A stretch of 14,099 nucleotides of DNA from CAYZIC01 sp964478335 (GCA_964478335.1 CAYZIC010000065.1:1-14099); one strand, 5' to 3'; counted from the first letter of the stretch, positions 1 through 6,875 are shown. The notes: generated by a model from the sequence alone, not told the origin. Translations and numbers: made by a program.

Positions 1-2
1 AC

Positions 3-125
3 GACATCGATTCGCGGCAACTTTTCAAGGCGGAAGAAGAACAACCCAAAGACACTGTAGTTGAAACGTTTGATACTACTGTAGTTTACAAACTGTTAAA
101 TGAAACCGCATGTCGGATGGTGTGA
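3..125 (+). CDS. Possible 3' end of an unidentified gene (partial)
   Basis: The third forward frame is open from the window edge for 40 codons and stops at TGA 123-125; the other two forward frames close within about 65 bases. The peptide is acidic and mixed (it begins DIDSRQLFKAEEEQPKD and ends TACRMV), which is plausible for a protein tail, but 40 codons is too short to prove coding. A 9-base repeat ACTGTAGTT occurs in frame at 54-62 and 78-86, giving two TVV triplets. I recognise no family. The upstream part lies outside the window. If real, it converges on the minus-strand operon ending at 226. Confidence 0.33.
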   Translation, partial: DIDSRQLFKAEEEQPKDTVVETFDTTVVYKLLNETACRMV

Positions 126-126
126 G

Positions 127-148
127 AGGTGGGTGAAATACCCCGCCT
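127..148. other. Hairpin between convergent gene ends
   Basis: AGGTGGG (127-133) can pair with CCCGCCT (142-148), with one G.U pair and an 8-base loop, directly after the stop of the partial frame at 125. There is no T-tract on either side, so it is not a classical intrinsic terminator. A second small hairpin, ATTGC-GTGT-GCAAT, lies at 154-167. Either could act as a transcript end or a 3' stabiliser for the converging units. The rest of 149-225 shows nothing I can name. Confidence 0.3.
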
Positions 149-225
149 ACTCGATTGCGTGTGCAATGCGAATATGCGGTGGCGGAGTCGTCTAGCCTAA
201 AGACAACGGGAGACAAGGTGGTGGG

Positions 226-1062
226 CTAAAGAGCCAAAAGAGCTTGGGCGTTTTGGCCAAGGATTGCGGTCAATCGATCAGCAGGGAGGTCGAGCGAGGT
301 GAGCCAGGCATAGGCGGCGTGGGGTGCTTGCCACGGCCAGTCTGTGGCAAATAAAATACGCGATTGGTCGTGATGGCGCATAAATGCCGCAACGGTTTGG
401 TCTTGTTCGTCGATGGGCTGAAATGCACAATCGACGTAGACTGGGGCGCCGATGAGGTCTGTCGCCTCTGGATGGCGCCAAGCTGCACAGTGAGCACAGA
501 TAAGCTTGAGCTCAGGGCAGGCTTGAATGACATCTAGGATCATGGCTGGTGTGCTGCGGGCTTGCGTGGGGAATCCTGGATCGTCTCCAGTATGCATGAG
601 GACGGGCATCTGCCTGGCTTGGCAGTGCTTGAGTAGGTTGATCATCGACGGACTATTGAGATCGGCCCCTTGGAAGAATGGATGGAGCTTGACCATTTTG
701 GCGCCTGCGGCTTGTTGTGCATCAAGGTGGGCTTGATAGTCAGGATCTGCAGGATGCACGGAGCCAATGGGAATAATCTGGGGCGGTTGGTTTGGGTTAC
801 GCTGGGCGAGCGGCTGCCAAGGTGCAAGGGTCTGTAGGGTGTGCAAAATGTGTGTGTGGTGGGCTGGTTTGGTGGCGATCGGGCATGGCGCGACCGCATC
901 GAAGTGTGCGTGGTGATATTGGGTAATTAGATCTGCGAGAGTCCCGTCGCCATAGGCTTGAACCGCAAAGGAGTCCGATTGAAAGAGGTCTTTTAGCTGT
1001 GTAATAATTCGGCTGGCCATTTCTGGCGGATAGGTATGGGTGTGGGTGTCAATCTTGATCAT
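226..1062 (-). CDS. Amidohydrolase-2 family metal-dependent hydrolase
   Basis: This 278-residue protein has the sequence pattern of the amidohydrolase-2 (ACMSD-like) TIM-barrel group. The metal-binding signature HTH is at residues 7-9. Further barrel motifs are VKLHPFFQG (Lys125, His127), LMHTGDD (His157), CAHCAAW (His191) and FATDWPW (Asp241, the usual catalytic aspartate). Members are hydrolases, lactonases or decarboxylases in the cytosol; the substrate cannot be read from sequence. No signal peptide is seen. The start is the ATG at 1062-1060; only a weak GAG-type ribosome site precedes it. It lies 23 bases downstream of the deacylase-like gene on the same strand and is the last gene of the minus-strand unit. 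Pairing with another amidohydrolase suggests consecutive steps of one catabolic route, which is inference. Confidence 0.82.
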   Translation of the reverse strand: MIKIDTHTHTYPPEMASRIITQLKDLFQSDSFAVQAYGDGTLADLITQYHHAHFDAVAPCPIATKPAHHTHILHTLQTLAPWQPLAQRNPNQPPQIIPIGSVHPADPDYQAHLDAQQAAGAKMVKLHPFFQGADLNSPSMINLLKHCQARQMPVLMHTGDDPGFPTQARSTPAMILDVIQACPELKLICAHCAAWRHPEATDLIGAPVYVDCAFQPIDEQDQTVAAFMRHHDQSRILFATDWPWQAPHAAYAWLTSLDLPADRLTAILGQNAQALLAL

Positions 1063-1085
1063 CGGGATCTCGCGGGGTATCGTCC

Positions 1086-2750
1086 CTACTGCCGGGTGAG
1101 GAATCGTCCAGCGCGGGGGTGAGAGGTTGGGGAGTAGTCACTCACGGCGAGGACTCCATTGATGATGGCAGTATGCACGCCTGTGGTGAATTGGTGGGGC
1201 TGGCTATAGGTAGCGTGGTCTTGCCAGTTGTCGAGGTCGACGAGGAGGAGGTCGGCAGCGTAGCCGACTTGGATAGCGCCTCGCTTGGGGATACAAAAGG
1301 CTTGAGCCGGGAGACTAGTCATTCGGCGGATGGCTTCTTGTGGGGTAATCTGCAGTCTCTGGGTGAGGTGGCGATAAAATCGTGGCATGGTGCCATAGGC
1401 TCTGGGGTGAGGATGGTCTAGGGCTAGTGGTCCGGTCGGAGCTCTCAGAGAGGCATCACTCCCTGGCATGATCCAGGGCTCTTGGTAAATACGATCGAGA
1501 TTGGCCTCACTCATGCCAAAGAAAAATGCCCCCGTCCTGGATCGATCAGCCTTGAGGATTGAGACAATCGTTTGGCCGATGGTTTGATGAGTCTCGTCCA
1601 TAATTTGCTCGAGGGTTTTACCTTGATACGGAGTATTCTCAGGCACCCAAGTGCCGCCGATCATGATGGTTGCGGGGTCGCGCTTGAGTTGGTCGAGGTC
1701 TTTGGCGAGTATGGTTGCTTGCTGGGGGTCGTCTAAGATCGGCAAGATGGTGGGATAGCCACCATCACTCGCCCAGGGCGGCAGGAGAATATCGAGGTCG
1801 GTGCCAGCACTTAGATAGGGATAACGGTCTGAATAGAGATGATATCCAGCTGTACGAAAGGCATTGAACTTGTCAAGAGCAGGGGTAATCTTATCCCAAT
1901 TGGCCTTACCAGCGGTCTTAAGGTGGGAGATTTGGGTACGGATGCCCGTCTTACGAGCGAGGTCGAGAACTTCGTCGATGGCTTCGAGGAGGGCATCTCC
2001 CTCGCTACGCATATGGGTAGCGTAGTGGGCACCCCGCTTGGCCGCAACTTGTGCAAGGGTAATGACTTCGTCTGATGTCGCATGAATGCCGGGGTGATAG
2101 ACGAGGCCTGTTGAGAGTCCCCAGGAGCCTTCTTCAAGTGCTTGCTCGAGATTAAAGCACATTTGAGCGAGCTCTGTGGGAGTTACTGGGCGGGGTGCAT
2201 CGCCGGTGACGCCTTTGCGTAGGGTATTGTGTCCAGAAAAGAGGATCATATTGAGAGCCGGCTTCGCAGCATCAAAGCACGCTCTAAAATCGGCAACACT
2301 TGTCCAGTTTGGTCCATGAGCAGTGGCGAGCTCAGGGTGGTTGGGATTGGGTGGGTAGGTTTGAGCCTCCCAATCGCTGGGTAGCTTTGCACCATTCAAT
2401 CGAGGAGCCGCGGAGCCGCCACACTGGCCGCCAATCTCCGTCGTAACACCTTGCATCAGCTTGCTTGGGGCATCAGGCTCGATCAAGGTAAAGGCATCAG
2501 AGTGGGTATGCGCATCGATCAATCCTGGCATCAGGGCTAGCCCCGAGGCGTCGATTACGGTTTGCGCTTGGCTAAGCAACGCACTTAAGTCTGGGTCAAC
2601 AGCAAAAATTGTGTCCCCTTTAACTGCGCAATCGCCCACCAATGGGTCATTGCCCAAACCATCGTAAATCGTGGCATGACGGATCAAGGTCAGCGGTGTA
2701 GCCCCAGATTGAATGGTGGGAGGGGCACTTGTCATTGTGGGAGTTTCCAT
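1086..2750 (-). CDS. N-acyl-D-amino-acid deacylase / D-aminoacylase family amidohydrolase
   Basis: Read from the ATG at 2750-2748, the product is 554 residues. It carries the D-aminoacylase signatures: an N-terminal beta-sandwich strand set, LMPGLIDAHTHSD (His81, His83), QGVTTEIGGQCGGSAAP (Cys110), THMRSEG (His246), QISHLKTAG (His276) and MPGSDAS (Asp432). In the characterised D-aminoacylase the equivalents are Cys96, His220, His250 and Asp366; the 30-residue spacing between the two histidines is identical here. The family hydrolyses N-acyl-D-amino acids, and relatives act on D-glutamate derivatives or other amides. The frame is open to an ATG at 2813, but that would overlap mtaB by 64 bases. 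The ATG at 2750 forms TAATG with the mtaB stop, which implies translational coupling, so I prefer it. Met at 2735 is an alternative. No signal peptide is seen, so it is probably cytosolic. Confidence 0.85.
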   Translation of the reverse strand: METPTMTSAPPTIQSGATPLTLIRHATIYDGLGNDPLVGDCAVKGDTIFAVDPDLSALLSQAQTVIDASGLALMPGLIDAHTHSDAFTLIEPDAPSKLMQGVTTEIGGQCGGSAAPRLNGAKLPSDWEAQTYPPNPNHPELATAHGPNWTSVADFRACFDAAKPALNMILFSGHNTLRKGVTGDAPRPVTPTELAQMCFNLEQALEEGSWGLSTGLVYHPGIHATSDEVITLAQVAAKRGAHYATHMRSEGDALLEAIDEVLDLARKTGIRTQISHLKTAGKANWDKITPALDKFNAFRTAGYHLYSDRYPYLSAGTDLDILLPPWASDGGYPTILPILDDPQQATILAKDLDQLKRDPATIMIGGTWVPENTPYQGKTLEQIMDETHQTIGQTIVSILKADRSRTGAFFFGMSEANLDRIYQEPWIMPGSDASLRAPTGPLALDHPHPRAYGTMPRFYRHLTQRLQITPQEAIRRMTSLPAQAFCIPKRGAIQVGYAADLLLVDLDNWQDHATYSQPHQFTTGVHTAIINGVLAVSDYSPTSHPRAGRFLTRQ

Positions 2751-3955
2751 TAGAGGGGATTTTCTGGCGTTGCCAAAAGGATGCCATCGTGATACTGGAT
2801 GGGGGTAAAGCAATAGAGCTCGCCGCGGGTGCCATGGGGTAAATAGCAGCTGATGTGCTGCTCATTCCAACCAGTGTGATCGCGTTCTAGTAGGACGGTT
2901 TGGGGTTTATGTAAGAGTGATTTTGCGAAGGCTTCACGCTGGGTGGCAGCGATTGTGCGGAGGCGCTTTGCGCGTGCGGTGACGACAGATGCTGGTATCT
3001 GGTCAGGAAAATCAGCAGCAGGCGTGCCTGGGCGTGGGCTATAGGGAAATACATGTGCAGCACTAAAAGGATAGTCAAGCAAGAGTGCCTCAGTGGCAGC
3101 CGCATCGGCATCGGTTTCGCCCGGAAACCCCACGATAAGGTCGCATCCAAGGGCGAGGTCGGGGATTTTAGCCAGGGCATAGTCGAGCACGTGGCGGATA
3201 TGCGCAGCGCTGTAGGGTCGATTCATTCGCGAGAGGATGGCATCGGAGGCGCTTTGAATAGGGATATGTAAAAAACGGCAAATCTTGCCTGGGTGTCTCG
3301 CCATGAGGTCAATGAAGCGCATTTCATCTGTGGTGCAAGGCTCTACAGACCCCAGTCTAAATCGCACGTCGCCCGGTAGCGCACAGAGGGCATCGAGGAG
3401 ATGAACAATTGTCTTGTCGCCATCTTGATAGAGTGCGATGTGGCACCCCGTGATGACGATTTCATGATAGTCCAGTGCGATGAGCTGCTTGGCACGCTCA
3501 ATGATCATATCAAAGGGTGTTGAGCGAGGCTTGCCCCGCAAATAAGGCACAATGCAGTAGGAGCAAAATCGATCACAGCCATCTTGAATCGCAATGGACG
3601 CCCGTGTGGTATGCAATTTAACCGTCAATTGCTCAGGGATAGTTTGACCAGAGAGGATCTGTGGGAGATTAGCCTTGTTGTCTTTGCGCACGATCAGATC
3701 GGCACCCTCTTGTACCAACTCGGCAGCGCAGCCGACAAGTGCGAGCTGAGCGTGGGGGTAGGATTGACGAAGATGGCGCAGTTCGCGCACGCTGTCGCGT
3801 TCGGCCTTGGCTGTGACGGCGCAACTGTGGACAATAATCCACTGCGCCTCCTCGAAAGGTGTCGCCATCCAGCCGATCGATTCGAGTTGCGCTTGCCAGA
3901 GAGCAGCCTCTGCTTGATTGAGACGGCAACCAAATGTTTTAAAAGCGAAGCGCAT
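2750..3955 (-). CDS. mtaB: tRNA (N6-L-threonylcarbamoyladenosine(37)-C2)-methylthiotransferase MtaB
   Basis: This 401-residue radical-SAM enzyme adds a methylthio group to t6A37 of tRNAs reading ANN codons. It has the MTTase N-terminal domain with three cluster cysteines (Cys10 in FGCRLNQAE, Cys45 in HSCAVT, Cys76 in GCAAELV). The radical-SAM cluster motif CDRFCSYC uses Cys127, Cys131 and Cys134. Family blocks follow: GCHIALYQDG, HIPIQSAS, GCDLIVGFPGET and FPYSPRPGTPA, then a C-terminal TRAM-like stretch. The FGCRLNQAE block fits MtaB/YqeV better than MiaB or RimO. The open frame extends to 4048, but that would overlap the upstream gene. The ATG at 3955 has AGGA eight bases upstream, embedded in the upstream stop, and gives the usual short N-terminus (MRFAFKTFGC). 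Its stop overlaps the next start as TAATG. Confidence 0.95.
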   Translation of the reverse strand: MRFAFKTFGCRLNQAEAALWQAQLESIGWMATPFEEAQWIIVHSCAVTAKAERDSVRELRHLRQSYPHAQLALVGCAAELVQEGADLIVRKDNKANLPQILSGQTIPEQLTVKLHTTRASIAIQDGCDRFCSYCIVPYLRGKPRSTPFDMIIERAKQLIALDYHEIVITGCHIALYQDGDKTIVHLLDALCALPGDVRFRLGSVEPCTTDEMRFIDLMARHPGKICRFLHIPIQSASDAILSRMNRPYSAAHIRHVLDYALAKIPDLALGCDLIVGFPGETDADAAATEALLLDYPFSAAHVFPYSPRPGTPAADFPDQIPASVVTARAKRLRTIAATQREAFAKSLLHKPQTVLLERDHTGWNEQHISCYLPHGTRGELYCFTPIQYHDGILLATPENPL

Positions 3956-3965
3956 TGTACGAATC

Positions 3966-4640
3966 CTAAGCGAGTGTGGCGTCATCAGGGAGCTTGGCTT
4001 TGAGGAGATCTCGCATCTCAGCAACGCCTTGATAATGCCATGCGTCAAGGGTCAAGGTCGTGTCGTCAAAGGTCGCGCGGATGATGTTTTTGCTTTCCCA
4101 CTGAGCGTCGTCAAGAGCCTTAAGAGCGTGCAATGGGTACGTTTTAGAGATGGGGCCAGTCTTAACAGCAAGTGCCTCCTCAGTCAGCGTATAGGTAGTC
4201 CGAGCGCGCTTTAAGAGGATAATCTCGAGCAACGCAGCAAAGGCAAACGCAATCAGCGCAGAGGTGAATTGCGCACGAATATCCGTATCCGCATAGACCG
4301 GCCGAGCCAGCGTATACTTGACATAATCGACGTCGTCAGCAGCAGGAGAGCCAGCGGTAATGACGCTCTTGATCTCGTCAAACTTGACACTCGGTACGTC
4401 AACTTTGGCATCGAGAAAGGCTTGCGCAAAGAGACTTACCTCGCCCTTATCGGTAGCCAAAAGCTCGCGGGCCGTTTTACCTGATTTTGCCAAGGCTTCA
4501 CAGACTGGCGCAGTTGAGGCATTGGTCTGCGGGTAAGTAATGGCACCATCAAAGAGGAACCAACCTCCAGCGGCGGCAAGTAAGAGGGCGACACCTGTTA
4601 AGCGCAGGACATATTCTTTATTTAGGGATGTTTGTATCAT
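3966..4640 (-). CDS. Two-helix membrane protein of unknown function, possible PH-like cytoplasmic domain
   Basis: I do not recognise this 224-residue protein. It has a short N-terminal tail and a hydrophobic helix at about 11-30. An acidic-neutral segment of about 90 residues (31-122) follows, then a second helix at about 123-143 with K/R residues just after it (144-147). By the positive-inside rule both ends face the cytoplasm and 31-122 is periplasmic. The C-terminal part alternates strand-like stretches (TYTLTEEALAVKTG, TYPLHALKALDD, IIRATFDDTTLTLDA) and ends in a helix (YQGVAEMRDLLKAKL). That layout resembles bacterial PH-type domains; this is inference from pattern only. The ATG at 4640 has GGAG nine bases upstream, inside the last codons of the TonB-family gene six bases away, so the two are probably co-translated. 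The stop overlaps the mtaB ribosome site. Confidence 0.8.
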   Translation of the reverse strand: MIQTSLNKEYVLRLTGVALLLAAAGGWFLFDGAITYPQTNASTAPVCEALAKSGKTARELLATDKGEVSLFAQAFLDAKVDVPSVKFDEIKSVITAGSPAADDVDYVKYTLARPVYADTDIRAQFTSALIAFAFAALLEIILLKRARTTYTLTEEALAVKTGPISKTYPLHALKALDDAQWESKNIIRATFDDTTLTLDAWHYQGVAEMRDLLKAKLPDDATLA

Positions 4641-4646
4641 CTTGTG

Positions 4647-5441
4647 TTACTCCACGTTGACAACAAGGTCAATGGTTTGATAGACGTCAAGAAAGGCTAT
4701 CGTCAGGCCTTTGACCGAACGCACCGAGCGAGCGGCTTTAAGCACGAGCGCATCAAAGTTGCGGTCTCCAGACGACTGCTTAATTTTAACGGATGAGACA
4801 CCGCCAAAGCGATTAAATCGGATCGTCAAGACAGGTTTAGAGACCCCCACTGGTGAGCGTAAATCATAAGTCGCATAGGCTTGTTTAAAACGTGCTTGCA
4901 AGACACTTAAGCACCGGCTCAATTCGTCCTTAGGGATTTGGTTTGTGGCCCCAGCTTGAGCACCCTGAGAGAGCAACTTTGCGATCTCCGCAGCGGAGAG
5001 CGCACGCTGGGTGGGCTTTTTAGTCGTCTTTTTACGGTTTTTATCGACAACCGGTCCTCGAGTAACCCGCTTGGTCGACACTTTGATCGGCTTGCGTTTG
5101 GGTTTAGGCTTGGGTGTCGGTTTGGGTAGAGGGTCTGAGATGGACGCAGGAGGCGTCGGTGTGGGCTCTGGGGGAGGAGGCGTCGGTGTGGGCTCTGGGG
5201 GAGGAGGCGTCGGTGTGGGCTCTGGGGTGGGATCATCTTCGGGATCATCTTCGGGATCATCCTCGCTAGGCATTTCGTCAAATTCATCAGCGGCGACGGT
5301 TTCCACGACCACGGTAAAGGGCATCACCTCAATCGGATCCTCCTGGGCACACCCTGTAAGCACAGCATGCAGGAGCAAGATGAGCACAAGCCCACCATGC
5401 AACCCGATCGAGAGAAAGAGTCCTAGACGCGTTTTTTTCAT
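4647..5441 (-). CDS. TonB-family energy transducer-like protein
   Basis: Read from the ATG at 5441, this 264-residue protein has a basic start (MKKTR), one hydrophobic helix at about 6-30 and an acidic segment (DDPEDDPEDD, about 61-70). A Pro-Thr-Glu linker built of PEPTPTPPP repeats spans about 71-98, followed by a Lys/Pro-rich stretch to about 143. The C-terminal domain contains VLTIRFNRFGGVSSVKI and SSGDRNFDALVLKAA, matching the TonB/TolA-type C-terminal pattern. The helix carries SIGLH (Ser11, His15), the SxxxH motif TonB uses to couple with ExbB/ExbD. It also ends in LTGC (Cys31), a perfect lipobox, so a lipoprotein is an alternative. No exbB or exbD is present here. The frame extends upstream to a TTG at 5477, but a -10 box lies 7 bases from the 5441 ATG and makes the longer form unlikely. 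It is the first gene of the minus-strand unit. Confidence 0.83.
   Translation of the reverse strand: MKKTRLGLFLSIGLHGGLVLILLLHAVLTGCAQEDPIEVMPFTVVVETVAADEFDEMPSEDDPEDDPEDDPTPEPTPTPPPPEPTPTPPPPEPTPTPPASISDPLPKPTPKPKPKRKPIKVSTKRVTRGPVVDKNRKKTTKKPTQRALSAAEIAKLLSQGAQAGATNQIPKDELSRCLSVLQARFKQAYATYDLRSPVGVSKPVLTIRFNRFGGVSSVKIKQSSGDRNFDALVLKAARSVRSVKGLTIAFLDVYQTIDLVVNVE
5148..5228. repeat. 27-base tandem repeat, three copies, encoding the Pro-rich linker
   Basis: Three consecutive 27-base units occupy 5148-5174, 5175-5201 and 5202-5228. The first two are identical and the third differs only at its last base. On the minus strand each encodes nine residues of the PTPPPPEPT type in the TonB-family linker. 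Near-perfect identity at DNA level suggests recent copy-number change by slippage. Confidence 0.93.
5231..5266. repeat. 12-base tandem repeat, three copies, encoding DDPE units
   Basis: GATCATCTTCGG is repeated at 5231-5242 and 5243-5254, with a third copy at 5255-5266 that has two changes. On the minus strand each unit encodes Asp-Asp-Pro-Glu, or a variant, in the acidic segment just before the Pro-rich linker. It is separate from the neighbouring 27-base array. Confidence 0.9.
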
Positions 5442-5448
5442 GGGGATT

Positions 5449-5477
5449 ATTATAGACCAAACGCCGAGAATAGACAA
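5449..5477 (-). promoter_or_regulatory. Sigma70-type promoter of the minus-strand operon
   Basis: Read on the minus strand, TTGTCT (5477-5472; 4 of 6 matches to the -35 consensus) is followed by a 17-base spacer and a perfect TATAAT (5454-5449). Only seven bases (AATCCCC) separate the -10 box from the ATG at 5441. Transcription starts about seven bases after a -10 box, so the mRNA would begin at or within a base or two of the start codon. No purine-rich ribosome site is present. Confidence 0.7.
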
Positions 5478-5571
5478 GTGTAAATCTATCCAGAAGCGGC
5501 ACTTTGGTGTTCTTTTTTGAAAAATCGCACATGAAAAGCTTACGGTCGGTCGCTTTGATGAGAGATAAGTG

Positions 5572-5588
5572 AAATCAAGGCTTGATTT
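5572..5588. promoter_or_regulatory. Perfect 17-base palindrome, putative operator upstream of ackA
   Basis: AAATCAAG (5572-5579), one central G, then CTTGATTT (5581-5588) form a perfect inverted repeat. It is too tightly spaced for an RNA hairpin with the full stem and looks like a dimeric protein-binding site. Its right arm overlaps the proposed -35 box of ackA, a position typical for repression. No regulator gene is seen in the window. Confidence 0.5.
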
Positions 5589-5610
5589 TTAGGCTAAAAT
5601 AGGCTATCTT
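5582..5610 (+). promoter_or_regulatory. Putative promoter of the ackA-rnhC unit
   Basis: TTGATT (5582-5587) and TATCTT (5605-5610) are separated by exactly 17 bases; each matches the sigma70 consensus at four of six positions. The spacer holds a direct repeat, AGGCTA at 5591-5596 and 5601-5606, ten bases apart. The true distance to ackA is unknown because an assembly gap lies between. The surrounding DNA is AT-rich, so chance matches are possible. Confidence 0.42.
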
Positions 5611-5619
5611 ATATTTCAT

Positions 5620-5629
5620 NNNNNNNNNN
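5620..5629. other. Assembly gap (10 Ns)
   Basis: Ten Ns in the divergent intergenic region. A run of exactly ten is often a placeholder for a gap of unknown length, so adjacency of the TonB operon and ackA rests on scaffolding. The gap sits in the presumed ackA leader, 22 bases before its ATG. Confidence 0.97.
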
Positions 5630-5651
5630 ACCATACTCGAAAGCACACAGA

Positions 5652-6875
5652 ATGACCAATAGCGACTTTAATAAAATCCTCGTGATCAACACAGGTAGCT
5701 CCTCTTTGAAATTTATGATTTTTGATATGGTCCACGAAACAATGCTAGCCAAGGGATTGGTCGAGCGCATCGGCACTGCCGAAGCCTCAATGACCTACCA
5801 GCAAGCTGGCGGCGACAAAGTCAAGCGCGACATTGATGCGCTTAACCATACCCGAGCGCTCGATGCGATGTGCAAGATTATCGTTGACCCCGCAATTGGT
5901 GTACTCAAATCCCTCACTGAAGTCGATGCAATCGGTCACCGTGTGGTGCATGGCGGCGAATCATTCTCCAGCTCCATCCAAATCACAGACGAAGTCAAGT
6001 CCACCATCGAGAAGTGCTCCATCATGGCACCTTTGCATAACCCGCCCAACATCGAGGGTATCCGTGCAGCAGAGACGGTCTTCCCAGGCGTGCCCAATGT
6101 TGCTGTCTTTGATACAGCATTTCACCAGACGATGCCTGACTACGTCTACCGCTATGCAGTGCCCGAAAAGTTTTACACCGATTATGGCGTGCGCAAGTAT
6201 GGTTTTCATGGCACGAGCCACAAGTTTGTGACGCAGCGCGCAGCGGAGGTCTTAGGCAAGGCTCAAGACGATTTGACGATCATCACCTGCCACTTGGGTA
6301 ATGGCTCATCCTTTGCCGCAATTAAGCATGGCAAAGTGCTCGACACCACGATGGGTATGACCCCTCTTGCAGGTCTGATCATGGGCACGCGCTCAGGCGA
6401 TGTCGATCCAGGTGTGGTCTTTTTCTTGTCTAAGCAAGGCTACAGCGTCGAGGATATCGACAAGGCCTTTAACAAAGAAGGCGGCATTTTCGCCCTCGGT
6501 GGCACAGGCTCAAGCGACATGCGTGAACTGTGCGCTGCGGCTGCTGCTGGCGCAGAAAAGGCTCAAATGACGTTGAAGGCATTCGCTCACCGCGCGGCAC
6601 TTTTCATTGGTGGCTACAAGGCCATCTTGGGCAAGGTCGATGCAATCATCATGACTGGTGGTATCGGTGAAAATAGCGAAGTTGGCCGTCAAGTGATTAT
6701 CGACCAGCTCACGGGTCTTGGCATTACGCTCGATGTAGAGAAAAATCTCTCCACACGCTTTGGCGCAGAGGGGCTCATCTCCGCAGCCGATAGCTCGACA
6801 CCGATCTACGTCTTGCCGACCAACGAAGAGCTCATGATTGCTCGTGAGACCTTTACCGTGTTGACCAGCAAGTAA
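5652..6875 (+). CDS. ackA: Acetate kinase
   Basis: Full-length 407-residue acetate kinase, which interconverts acetate + ATP and acetyl phosphate + ADP in the cytosol. All hallmark blocks are present: VINTGSSSLKF near residue 11 (phosphate loop), GHRVVHGGE near 95-103 with the substrate arginine Arg97, HNPPNIEGI, VFDTAFHQTMP, YGFHGTSHKFV, TCHLGNGSSFAAIKHGK, GMTPLAGLIMGTRSGDVDPG (active-site arginine), IMTGGIGENS and NEELMIAR near the end. The usual partner phosphotransacetylase is not adjacent. The ribosome site is weak (CACAGA just before the ATG), and the leader is interrupted by an assembly gap. The gene is probably first in a plus-strand unit; the next start is 24 bases after its stop. 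Confidence 0.97.
   Translation: MTNSDFNKILVINTGSSSLKFMIFDMVHETMLAKGLVERIGTAEASMTYQQAGGDKVKRDIDALNHTRALDAMCKIIVDPAIGVLKSLTEVDAIGHRVVHGGESFSSSIQITDEVKSTIEKCSIMAPLHNPPNIEGIRAAETVFPGVPNVAVFDTAFHQTMPDYVYRYAVPEKFYTDYGVRKYGFHGTSHKFVTQRAAEVLGKAQDDLTIITCHLGNGSSFAAIKHGKVLDTTMGMTPLAGLIMGTRSGDVDPGVVFFLSKQGYSVEDIDKAFNKEGGIFALGGTGSSDMRELCAAAAAGAEKAQMTLKAFAHRAALFIGGYKAILGKVDAIIMTGGIGENSEVGRQVIIDQLTGLGITLDVEKNLSTRFGAEGLISAADSSTPIYVLPTNEELMIARETFTVLTSK

Noticed and set aside
2751..2813. Upstream ATG of the deacylase frame at 2813
   Set aside because: It would overlap mtaB by 64 bases and add 21 residues with no family similarity; the TAATG junction at 2750 is the better start.
3584..4003. 139-codon plus-strand frame
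   Set aside because: It runs antisense to mtaB across the radical-SAM cluster region. No ribosome site or recognisable domain supports it.
5011..5520. 169-codon plus-strand frame rich in Gly, Ser and Val
   Set aside because: It is the antisense of the Pro-Thr repeat region of the TonB-family gene; the repeats keep the opposite strand open. The coding strand is supported by domain motifs, a promoter and ribosome-site spacing of the next gene.
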